From Bacteroidaceae bacterium (lineage in GTDB: Bacteria; Bacteroidota; Bacteroidia; Bacteroidales; Bacteroidaceae), in NCBI GenBank assembly GCA_017464345.1, contig JAFUAH010000007.1:41916-105915 (forward strand): a stretch of 64,000 bases of DNA, in the 5' to 3' direction. The notes under the pieces are model-generated. The model was not told where the DNA came from, ran no database searches, and saw only the letters and a program-made list of their open reading frames with translations. The position numbers and the translations under genes were made by a program. Below are positions 42,344-49,247 of this stretch, in pieces. Position 1 is the stretch's first letter. Each line of letters begins with the position of its first letter.

Positions 42344-42796
42344 ATGAGAGTCGTCATACAAAGGGTAAAGGAGGCCAGCGTGACCATCGGCGGGCGCACA
42401 AAGAGCCAAATCCGCACAGGATTATTGGTACTATTGGGCATCGAAGAAGCCGACACGCAGGAGGACATCGACTGGCTCTGCCGCAAGATTGTGGCGCTGC
42501 GCATCTTCGACGACGACGGCGGTGTCATGAATCGCAGCATCGTGGACATCGGGGGCGACATCATCGTGGTCAGCCAGTTCACCCTCATGGCTAGCACGAA
42601 AAAGGGAAACCGCCCGAGTTACATCCGTGCGGCACGCCCAGAAACGGCCATACCGCTTTACGAGACGTTCTGTGCGCACCTCTCCGCCCTGCTGGGCAAG
42701 CCCATTGGGACGGGTCAGTTTGGTGCCGACATGCAGGTTTCATTGCTCAACGATGGCCCCGTAACCATTTGCATCGATACGAAGAACAAAGAATAG
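42344..42796 (+). CDS. dtd: D-aminoacyl-tRNA deacylase (150 aa)
   Basis: DTD removes D-amino acids mistakenly attached to tRNA. The family marks are the start MRVVIQRVKEASVTIGG, the S-Q-F-T-L-M-A box (VVSQFTLMAST) and the Gly-Pro cis motif near the end (LLNDGPVTICIDTK). The length is standard. It lies 33 bp after uvrC and is probably cotranscribed. A C-rich palindrome follows the stop. Confidence 0.95.
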   Translation: MRVVIQRVKEASVTIGGRTKSQIRTGLLVLLGIEEADTQEDIDWLCRKIVALRIFDDDGGVMNRSIVDIGGDIIVVSQFTLMASTKKGNRPSYIRAARPETAIPLYETFCAHLSALLGKPIGTGQFGADMQVSLLNDGPVTICIDTKNKE

Positions 42797-42799
42797 AGA

Positions 42800-42829
42800 C
42801 CCTCCCTAACCCTCCCTGTGAGGGAGGGA
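42800..42829. repeat. Intergenic copy of the C-rich palindromic element (dtd-mazG)
   Basis: CCCTCCC twice, then TGTG and AGGGAGGG (42800-42829). It matches the half-element found in mnmG, here outside a coding region and 28 bp before the mazG start. Confidence 0.65.
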
Positions 42830-42856
42830 AAAAGGTAATATAAATATAATAAAACG

Positions 42857-43216
42857 ATGACTATAAAGGAAGCACAGGAGCGCGTGGACGCATGGATTCG
42901 GGAGTACGGAGTTCGGTATTTCTCGGAACTCACGAACATGGCCGTACTGACCGAGGAAGTCGGTGAATTGGCTCGAATCATGAGCCGGAAGTATGGCGAC
43001 CAATCCTGGAAATCTACCGACCCGCGGGCGCAAGACAACGGTCAGGCAGCCCTGCAAGAGGAGATGGCAGACGTGCTGTGGGTGCTCATCTGCCTGGCCA
43101 ACCAGACGGGTGTGGATCTGACCGAAGCCCTCCAGAAAAGTTTTGAAAAGAAGACACAGAGAGACAAAGACAGACATAAAAACAACCAAAAACTGTATGA
43201 GAAAAATAATTTATGA
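42857..43216 (+). CDS. MazG-type nucleotide pyrophosphohydrolase (119 aa)
   Basis: A single MazG-like domain: NMAVLTEEVGELARIMSRKYGDQ with the E-E-V-G-E metal box, and the second acidic box EEMADVLWVLICLAN. These small enzymes hydrolyse non-canonical or excess nucleoside triphosphates. The C-terminal 20 residues (KKTQRDKDRHKNNQKLYEKN) are lysine-rich and come from an AC/AG-rich repeat-like stretch (ACACAGAGAGACAAAGACAG), which looks like a later extension. Confidence 0.88.
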   Translation: MTIKEAQERVDAWIREYGVRYFSELTNMAVLTEEVGELARIMSRKYGDQSWKSTDPRAQDNGQAALQEEMADVLWVLICLANQTGVDLTEALQKSFEKKTQRDKDRHKNNQKLYEKNNL

Positions 43217-43335
43217 ATAATTCGTGGTTAATTCGTGGTAATTACATGTCAAAGAAAAACACGAATTTCCATGAATTTGCCACGAATTGACCATAAATTT
43301 TTTAGTTGAAACGATAATTATTAAATGTAAAATTT

Positions 43336-44283
43336 ATGAGCGAACAACATCACGAACATTGTGGTTGCGGTTGTGAGCACGACCACCACCATGCAGAAGA
43401 AATGAGCAAGTACGACCAGATGCTGAGCCAGTACGAAACACACATTAGCGACGAAGAAGTGGCCCGCAAAGTGGCCCGACTCATCGAGGAAAAGGTGCCT
43501 GAGAACGACACCGTGGAAGTGAAGAAATTCCTGATGGGCAGCGTAGAACTGACCACCCTGAAAACCACCGACTCGGAGGAGAGCGTGCTGGCCTTCACGG
43601 AACGGGTGAACCAGTTCGAAGAGGCCTACCCTGCCCTACCCCACGTGGCCACCATCTGCGTCTATCCCTGCTTTGCCAAAATCGTTAGCCAGAGTCTCGA
43701 AGTGGAAGGCGTGGAAGTGGCTTGCGTCAGCGGCAGTTTCCCCTCCAGCCAGGCCCTCATCGAAGTGAAAGTGGCCGAAACGGCACTCGCCGTGAAGGAC
43801 GGCGCAACGGAAATCGACATCGTCATGAGCGTCGGCAAATTCCTCTCCGGCGACTACGAAACGGTGTGCGACGAAATCTCCGAACTGAAGGCTGTCTGCG
43901 GCGAAAAGAAGATGAAAGTCATCCTGGAGACCGGTCTGCTGGGCTCTGCCGAGAACATCAAGAAGGCCTCCCTGCTGGCCATGTACGCCGGCGCCGACTA
44001 CATCAAGACGAGCACCGGAAAGGAGAAGCCCGCCGCCACGCCCGAGGCCGCCTACGTCATGTGCCAGGCCATCAAGGAGTACTACGACCGCACGGGCATC
44101 CAGATCGGCTTCAAGCCTGCCGGCGGACTCAACACCGTGCACGACGCACTCGTCTACTACACGATTGTAAAAGAAATTCTCGGCGAGCAGTGGCTCACGA
44201 ATCAGTGGCTCCGCCTCGGCACGAGCCGACTGGCCAACCTGCTGCTGAGCGAAGTGGAGGGTCGGGAAACGAAGTTCTTCTAA
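43336..44283 (+). CDS. deoC: Deoxyribose-phosphate aldolase with a His/Cys-rich N-terminal extension (315 aa)
   Basis: Class I DeoC cleaves deoxyribose-5-phosphate to glyceraldehyde-3-phosphate and acetaldehyde. The TIM-barrel marks are ATICVYPCFAKIV, EIDIVMSVGKFLSGDY, KVILETGLLG and the Schiff-base lysine in ADYIKTSTGK; later comes IGFKPAGGL. The first 19 residues (MSEQHHEHCGCGCEHDHHH) contain seven His and three Cys. They form a putative metal-binding tail that is not needed for the aldolase fold. At 315 aa the protein is longer than the 220-260 usual for the family. It is monocistronic; the upstream spacer has ATTCGTGG repeats. Confidence 0.93.
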   Translation: MSEQHHEHCGCGCEHDHHHAEEMSKYDQMLSQYETHISDEEVARKVARLIEEKVPENDTVEVKKFLMGSVELTTLKTTDSEESVLAFTERVNQFEEAYPALPHVATICVYPCFAKIVSQSLEVEGVEVACVSGSFPSSQALIEVKVAETALAVKDGATEIDIVMSVGKFLSGDYETVCDEISELKAVCGEKKMKVILETGLLGSAENIKKASLLAMYAGADYIKTSTGKEKPAATPEAAYVMCQAIKEYYDRTGIQIGFKPAGGLNTVHDALVYYTIVKEILGEQWLTNQWLRLGTSRLANLLLSEVEGRETKFF

Positions 44284-44502
44284 CTGAAAACTGTCCATCG
44301 ACTATTGGTTATCGGTTATTGGTTATTGGCAAACTCCCCTACCCTACTCCATTTTCGCCCTCTGAGCGTGCAAAATTTGCGCCCCAACGGCCGAGAAAAA
44401 CTTTTTACGCGATTCTCAGAGTGCCAAAAATGAGTATAAGACGCTGAAACACGGGCATTAAGACCCATTATTTTATGTACAAACAATTAACTGAAATAGA
44501 AA

Positions 44503-45348
44503 ATGAAGACTCTGAAACTGCTTTTTTTGGGCCTCGTGCCACTCATGATGACATCCTGCCTCGTGAGCAAGAAAAAATTTGACATTGCCGAAAGCGGTCG
44601 CCTGGCTGCACTCTACAGTCGCGACAGTCTGGCCGACATGCTGGCTACCAAACGTGCCGACTATGCCCAACTGGAGAAACTCTTCAACATCCTGAAGGAC
44701 GACACCGTGCAACTGCGCAAGGGCATACGCAACTACCAAGCACTGCTGAACGCCAACATGAGCGAAAACGAAAACCTGACCTCGCAACTCAACCAGCGTC
44801 TGCGCGAACTGGGTGAGCGCGAAGAGACCATACGCCAGTTGCAGGGCGTCATCGACGAACAGAACCAGCGTGTGAAATCACTGCTGGACAACGTGAAGGC
44901 GGCCCTGACCGGATTCAGCAGCGACGAACTGACCGTGCGCGAGGAAGGCGGAAAAGTGTACGTGGCCATGAGCGACAAGCTGCTCTTTGAGTCGGGCAAG
45001 GCCATAGTGAACGAGCAGGGCAAATCGGCCCTGGGCAAACTGGCCGAGGTACTGAATCGCCAGACTGACGTGGATGTCTACATCGAGGGCCACACCGACA
45101 ACGTCCCCATCAAGACAGCCGTCTTCCAGGACAACTGGGACCTCTCCGTCATCCGCGCCACCAGTGTAGTACGTATCCTGACAGGCGACTACGGTGTGAA
45201 TCCCTTACAGATTCAGCCCTGCGGACGAGGTGAGTTCAAGCCCGTGGACACCAACACCACTCCCGAGGGCAAGGCACGCAACCGCCGCACGGAAATCATC
45301 ATTGCTCCGCGTCTGGACAAGCTCTACGAACTAATAACCGGAAAGTAA
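44503..45348 (+). CDS. OmpA-family outer-membrane lipoprotein with coiled coil (281 aa)
   Basis: Lipoprotein signal with Cys19 (MMTSCLVSKKKF). Residues about 45-130 form a coiled coil (LNQRLRELGEREETIRQLQG). The C-terminal OmpA domain (about 150-275) has the peptidoglycan-binding signature VYIEGHTDNVPIK, DLSVIRATSVVRIL, and GRGEFKPVDTN plus NRRTEIII. It tethers the outer membrane to the cell wall. It is monocistronic and is followed by a pair of palindromes (45354-45448) shared with the convergent polyprenyl synthase gene. Confidence 0.92.
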   Translation: MKTLKLLFLGLVPLMMTSCLVSKKKFDIAESGRLAALYSRDSLADMLATKRADYAQLEKLFNILKDDTVQLRKGIRNYQALLNANMSENENLTSQLNQRLRELGEREETIRQLQGVIDEQNQRVKSLLDNVKAALTGFSSDELTVREEGGKVYVAMSDKLLFESGKAIVNEQGKSALGKLAEVLNRQTDVDVYIEGHTDNVPIKTAVFQDNWDLSVIRATSVVRILTGDYGVNPLQIQPCGRGEFKPVDTNTTPEGKARNRRTEIIIAPRLDKLYELITGK

Positions 45349-45353
45349 CCCAT

Positions 45354-45393
45354 AGGACGGCCCTCCGACCCGCCCGGGTCAGAGGGCCGTCCT
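45354..45393. terminator. Long palindrome between convergent genes (first of two)
   Basis: AGGACGGCCCTC at 45354-45365 pairs with its complement at 45382-45393, and the inner GACCCG/CGGGTC extends the stem, with a single C-A mismatch. It stands 5 bp after the OmpA stop. It could terminate transcription in either direction. Confidence 0.6.
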
Positions 45394-45408
45394 GCCCGAA
45401 TCAAGACA

Positions 45409-45448
45409 TCGTCCCGTACAGGTTTCGTTTCGAACCTGTACGGGACGA
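45409..45448. terminator. CCCGTACAGG-type palindrome between convergent genes (second of two)
   Basis: The arms TCGTCCCGTACAGGTT and complement (45409-45424 and 45433-45448) surround an 8-nt loop. It shares the CCCGTACAGG core with palindromes at 29895-29926 and near 56100-56175, and is 25 bp from the minus-strand stop at 45474. Confidence 0.7.
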
Positions 45449-45473
45449 TTCTTTATGCCATAGATATAAGATG

Positions 45474-46493
45474 TCAGATGTCGCGACCTACGACAAAACG
45501 GACGTAGTGCACCAGTGCATCGACGACGGGGCTGCTGGCTTCCGTCCCCTTGAGCAGGGAGAGCGCATTGTGGGCAAATTTGTCCATATTTTTCTCCGCG
45601 TATCGGATGCCTCCGAAGTCATGGGTAAGGGCCACCAGACGACTGATTTCCCCATCGCTGGCCTCCCCGCTGCGCACCTTCAGGGCCAAGGTTCTCAAGT
45701 CCGCATCACCGCTGTTCAGCACGGCATAGATGACCGGAAGTGTCAGCTTCCCCTCTTTCATGTCATTGCCACTCGGCTTACCCGTATCGTGCTGATTATC
45801 ATAGTCCATAATATCGTCTCGGAGTTGGAAGCACATGCCCACGGCATCGCCGAAACGGGCCATCTGCTCCACCACCTCTCCCCCCCCCCCGGCCAGCAGG
45901 GCACCCGTGCGGGCACAGGTCTCGAAGAGCGAGGCCGTCTTCTTCCGAATCACCTCGTAGTAGTCCGCTTCCGATATTTCTGTTTTGTCAAGATTTGCGA
46001 GTTGCAGGAGTTCGCCGTCCGAGAGCGTCTGACCCAGCTGGGCCACCCACGTCACCACCTGTTGCGAGCCCGTCTGGGCCGAGTGGTACAGAGCCTTGGA
46101 GAGCAGGAAGTCGCCCACCAGGACGGCCGCCTTGTTGTCCAGCAGTGCGTTCACCGACTTCTGTCCCCTGCGGCGGTCGCTCTCGTCCACCACGTCGTCG
46201 TGCACAAGGCTCGCCGTATGCAACAGTTCCAGGGCCACAGCGGCGTGCAGGACGGACCGAGGCACCGTCAAGGCTGATTCCTCGCTTTCCGATGTGCTCT
46301 TGCCCCCCTGCCCCACGTATCGGGCAGCCAGCAGCACCAGCATCGGGCGCATCATCTTGCCCTGCCTCTTCAGCAAGTGGCTGAGTGCCAGTTGCAGCAA
46401 CGGGTTTTCCGTTTGCAACGTCTGCTCGAAAAGTTCCCTGTAAGCCCTCATTTCTGCCTCTATGGGGCGGCGTATCTCGGTCAGTTGGTCCAT
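45474..46493 (-). CDS. Trans-isoprenyl diphosphate synthase, polyprenyl type (339 aa)
   Basis: The two aspartate-rich motifs are present (LVHDDVVDESDRRRG and FQLRDDIMDYDNQ), together with MMRPMLVLLAARYVG and GDFLLSKAL. It elongates isoprenoid diphosphates, probably for the menaquinone side chain. The start at MDQLTEI was chosen because the in-frame Met 114 bp further upstream lies inside the promoter (46607-46614). A run of 11 Cs (45880-45890 on the plus strand, G-run in the mRNA) encodes LLAGGGGEVVE between the two Asp motifs. A change of one base there would break the gene. Confidence 0.93.
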   Translation of the reverse strand: MDQLTEIRRPIEAEMRAYRELFEQTLQTENPLLQLALSHLLKRQGKMMRPMLVLLAARYVGQGGKSTSESEESALTVPRSVLHAAVALELLHTASLVHDDVVDESDRRRGQKSVNALLDNKAAVLVGDFLLSKALYHSAQTGSQQVVTWVAQLGQTLSDGELLQLANLDKTEISEADYYEVIRKKTASLFETCARTGALLAGGGGEVVEQMARFGDAVGMCFQLRDDIMDYDNQHDTGKPSGNDMKEGKLTLPVIYAVLNSGDADLRTLALKVRSGEASDGEISRLVALTHDFGGIRYAEKNMDKFAHNALSLLKGTEASSPVVDALVHYVRFVVGRDI

Positions 46494-46606
46494 ATTTTTT
46501 CTTTTTCTATTTTCGGAACTATCGGAATTCCCGGAGTTTTCGTGCTCTTCCGAGTTTTCCGGGTAATCTGAGTCCTCCCGAGCCCTCTGGGTCGAGTTTC
46601 CGCTCA

Positions 46607-46614
46607 CAAAGATA
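46607..46614 (-). promoter_or_regulatory. -7 promoter box of the polyprenyl synthase gene
   Basis: Minus-strand TATCTTTG, about 113 bp upstream of the preferred start. The leader between them is made of imperfect repeats of CTCGGAAAAC/CTCCGGGAA type. Confidence 0.6.
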
Positions 46615-46658
46615 ATAAAAAATCTGTGACCTTGCCTCCTACTTTCATTTTAATTTTG

Positions 46659-46666
46659 TAATTTTG
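46659..46666 (+). promoter_or_regulatory. -7 promoter box of the outer-membrane barrel gene
   Basis: TAATTTTG, preceded directly by another copy (46651-46658), 30 bp before the start at 46697. Two equally good boxes in tandem may give two start sites. Confidence 0.5.
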
Positions 46667-46696
46667 CCTCGCCTAAAAAACAACAAAGCAAAGACA

Positions 46697-47782
46697 ATGC
46701 AACGACTCTCTTTTTTAGTCCTGTTACTATTGTTGGAAACAAGAGCCTGGGGTATGGGAAAAGGTGATTCCGTGAGGGTATCTTCGCCAGCCATAGGAGC
46801 AGCAAAGGCCATCTCAGCAGAAGTGGGCGGAACAAACCTGATTGGCGTGAGCTACGACGGGCGCTTCCAGGGCAACTGGGGCTGGGGGTATCGCGTGGGA
46901 ATGGGTTATGACCGCGATGTGGATAAGATGGGATGGAGCACCATGAGTGCCACGAACAGCGGCAGCAGTTGGCAATACAAATCCACAGCCCGCGGATTCG
47001 GTATTCCACTGGAAATCAATTACCTCGCAGGTCGGCGGCTCCACCAGTTCGAGGTCGGCGCAGGCACCGTATTGGGCTATTACAAAGAGAAAAACCGGAT
47101 TAGGAGTCTGGAACTGACCTCGCAAGTGGTGGGCAATGAAACCACAGTGACCACCATCGAAACCACTGTCCGCTGGAATAGGAAGTACTTTGGCTGGTAC
47201 GCCTATGGCAACGTGGGCTACCGTTTCCACTGCAAGCGTGGCTTCCTGCTGCGCCTCGGCACGCTGGTGGCCTACGGCGAGGACGACCATACCCCCTACC
47301 GTGGACAGTGGAGCATACGCCCCTATCTGGGTCTGGGCTACACATTCCCCAATGCCGCCATCGGGCACACGACGGACGTGCGTCGGTTGCAAGTACCCGA
47401 CAGCACTCGCATTCGCGGTTATCGCGGTTTCGGCGAACTACAGGGCGGAGTCACACAGTCATCTCCTTTCCTGGCCATCACCACGAGCCACGGTTTCCGC
47501 TTCAACAGGCAGTGGTTCTTAGGTGCCGGCATCGGGCTGACCACGGAGGGTGTGCCCGTCTTTGCCAATGCCCGCTTCAACATGACGAAGCGACAGACCG
47601 CCCCTGTGCTGGACGCTAAGGTGGGTTACACATTCGAATACATCGATGCCCCGCTATATACCACCGTTGGCTTCGGCGTTGACCATCGCTTCACCCGCAA
47701 ACTGGCTCTCAGTTTCATGTTGAATTACCTGCGCGTGGAGGGCGAAAACGGCTGGACGCTGCAACTGGGCGTGGAATTTTAG
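46697..47782 (+). CDS. Outer-membrane beta-barrel protein, porin-like (361 aa)
   Basis: Signal peptide (MQRLSFLVLLLLLETRAWG). The remainder consists of alternating beta strands with many Gly, aromatic residues and short turns (SYDGRFQGNWGWGYRVGMGY, YTFEYIDAPLYTTVGFGVD), and ends with a C-terminal phenylalanine (LGVEF), the classic BamA recognition end. No defined family was recognised. A role as an outer-membrane pore or OMP assembly client is an inference. The start at MQRL was chosen because it gives a proper signal peptide. Confidence 0.7.
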   Translation: MQRLSFLVLLLLLETRAWGMGKGDSVRVSSPAIGAAKAISAEVGGTNLIGVSYDGRFQGNWGWGYRVGMGYDRDVDKMGWSTMSATNSGSSWQYKSTARGFGIPLEINYLAGRRLHQFEVGAGTVLGYYKEKNRIRSLELTSQVVGNETTVTTIETTVRWNRKYFGWYAYGNVGYRFHCKRGFLLRLGTLVAYGEDDHTPYRGQWSIRPYLGLGYTFPNAAIGHTTDVRRLQVPDSTRIRGYRGFGELQGGVTQSSPFLAITTSHGFRFNRQWFLGAGIGLTTEGVPVFANARFNMTKRQTAPVLDAKVGYTFEYIDAPLYTTVGFGVDHRFTRKLALSFMLNYLRVEGENGWTLQLGVEF

Positions 47783-47822
47783 TTCGCTTCTTTCCATGCG
47801 CTGAAGCGGAGTTTGAATAACC

Positions 47823-48995
47823 TCAATAGGTCAATCCGAAGGTCCAAAGGGGAATGATGCCTGTTGTTCCGTATTCTATATCGTCTTTCACAATATAGCC
47901 TTCTTGTGCATCCGCAATTTGTTTCTTCCCTTTCCTGCGTCCTCCTACCTCAAAGGTTTTTCCGTTGATGTCGAAATCTCCCAGACGGGAGGATATGACA
48001 TCGGTGCTGACGCGCATTTGGTTGTAGAAGAACGTCTCGCGAATGTTGCCAATGTCTGCTGCCTCGTGACCTAACAAATAAGCTAAATTGGGGTTGTCGA
48101 GATAAACTTTTTCCACCTTGCCAATGCCGCGAATGCTGCCAGTGTCATTGCGTAACTGACCTATCATACCAGCCTTTTCCATATAGAGGAAATAGTCGGG
48201 CAATACATTACGGCTAACCCCAACCACCGTGGCAAGCGAATCCATGACAGGCTTGAAAGGTACACTCTGTGCTATAACCATCAGTAATTTCTTCAACTTT
48301 CGTCCCGTGGAGGCATTCATGTTGGCATACTGCGGGATGTCAACTTCCATGGTTTGGTTAATGACCTGACGCAGTTCTATTTCGAAATTGATGTCAGACG
48401 AGAATGGATAGTAGCCCCTCATCAGATAATCACGGAAAAGTGGAAGTGGATGGAGCACACCAGGAATCTTGGCCTTCTGAGAGAGAATGTCCTCCAGGGA
48501 AAAAACAGGAGTCTCTATACCATGAAAAAGCATCAGGTATTCGCGAAACGAGAGCCCTTGCATTACGAAGATGGGTGCCCGGCGACTTAGGTCTGCCTGT
48601 CCTTTGTATATATCTAATACCGATGAACCTGTGAAAACAACCTTAATATCGGGGTGGGTATCGTAAATCTGCTTCAGTTCACGCGACCAATTGTCGTATT
48701 TATGTATTTCATCAATGAACAATTGTCCACCACCTTCTTTGGCAAACTCATCAGCAACATCCACAAGCGTATGCGTGGTAAAATATACGTGGTCTGCTGA
48801 CAGATAGAGCATCTGTCTGTCGCCTCGATGCTCCTTTATATATTGCAGAATCATGGTCGATTTGCCTATGCCACGTGGTCCGACAAGTCCAAACATACGG
48901 GCGTTCCAACTGACTTTGTCGTACATATATCGGTGAAAGGAAGAGACGGTTTGTTCCAACTGGCTTTCCATATAAGCAATGACTGATGTATCCAT
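47823..48995 (-). CDS. AAA_14/DUF4143 ATPase (390 aa)
   Basis: Walker A GLVGPRGIGKSTMILQY, Walker B GGQLFIDEIHKYDNWSREL and sensor VVFTGSSVLDIYKGQADLS place it in the AAA_14 group (archaeal-type ATPase, PF13173). The following RRAPIFVMQGLSFREYLMLF and the C-terminal VYLDNPNLAYLLG with ISSRLGDFDINGKTFEVG are the DUF4143 nuclease-like part. These proteins are common, strain-variable genes in Bacteroidales with unknown function. The promoter is covered by two palindromes (49040-49056, 49073-49089). A second member of the family lies at 59847-61055 with a different operator. Confidence 0.88.
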   Translation of the reverse strand: MDTSVIAYMESQLEQTVSSFHRYMYDKVSWNARMFGLVGPRGIGKSTMILQYIKEHRGDRQMLYLSADHVYFTTHTLVDVADEFAKEGGGQLFIDEIHKYDNWSRELKQIYDTHPDIKVVFTGSSVLDIYKGQADLSRRAPIFVMQGLSFREYLMLFHGIETPVFSLEDILSQKAKIPGVLHPLPLFRDYLMRGYYPFSSDINFEIELRQVINQTMEVDIPQYANMNASTGRKLKKLLMVIAQSVPFKPVMDSLATVVGVSRNVLPDYFLYMEKAGMIGQLRNDTGSIRGIGKVEKVYLDNPNLAYLLGHEAADIGNIRETFFYNQMRVSTDVISSRLGDFDINGKTFEVGGRRKGKKQIADAQEGYIVKDDIEYGTTGIIPLWTFGLTY

Positions 48996-49024
48996 TTTTA
49001 CACTCCTTTTTAATAATTCCGATG

Positions 49025-49089
49025 CAAAGATAATAAAATTGCACTAAAATAGTGCATAAGGCTGACAATATTTGCACTGCGATAGTGCA
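49025..49089 (-). promoter_or_regulatory. Promoter and twin palindromic operators of the first AAA_14/DUF4143 gene
   Basis: A minus-strand -7 box TATCTTTG (49025-49032). Palindrome 1, TGCACTAAAATAGTGCA (49040-49056), covers the -33 region. Palindrome 2, TGCACTGCGATAGTGCA (49073-49089), has the same outer half-sites. The centres are 33 bp apart, close to three helical turns, so two bound dimers would lie on the same face. Confidence 0.75.
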
Positions 49090-49194
49090 TTTTATCATAA
49101 AGCTTTAATCCCTGTCGTTTATGCCTGAAGAAGAAATACGTCACACCGCTCGGTGACGTAGGAAACGCTTGCGTAATAAATGTGGAGCAAGAAG

Positions 49195-49225
49195 TTTGTG
49201 TTATAAAAAAAAAGCACTAACTTTG
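49195..49225 (+). promoter_or_regulatory. Promoter of polA
   Basis: TTTG (49195-49198), 19-bp spacer, TAACTTTG (49218-49225), a full match to the Bacteroidetes consensus, 22 bp upstream of the start codon. Confidence 0.75.
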
Positions 49226-49247
49226 GAGGTGTAAAACCTGAAAGACC

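Noticed and set aside
46494-46607. N-terminal extension of the polyprenyl synthase (38 residues)
   Set aside because: The upstream Met coincides with the -7 promoter box, and the extension is low-complexity (Ser/Glu/Asn-rich), so the start at MDQLTEI is preferred.
46915-46925. TGTGGATAA, a perfect DnaA-box word
   Set aside because: It is a single copy inside the coding region of the outer-membrane barrel gene, with no cluster of boxes or AT-rich unwinding region nearby.
49138-49160. Hairpin with CGTCAC/GTGACG upstream of polA, considered as a riboswitch or attenuator
   Set aside because: It lies upstream of the polA promoter, so it is not in the polA leader. It is more simply a boundary hairpin.
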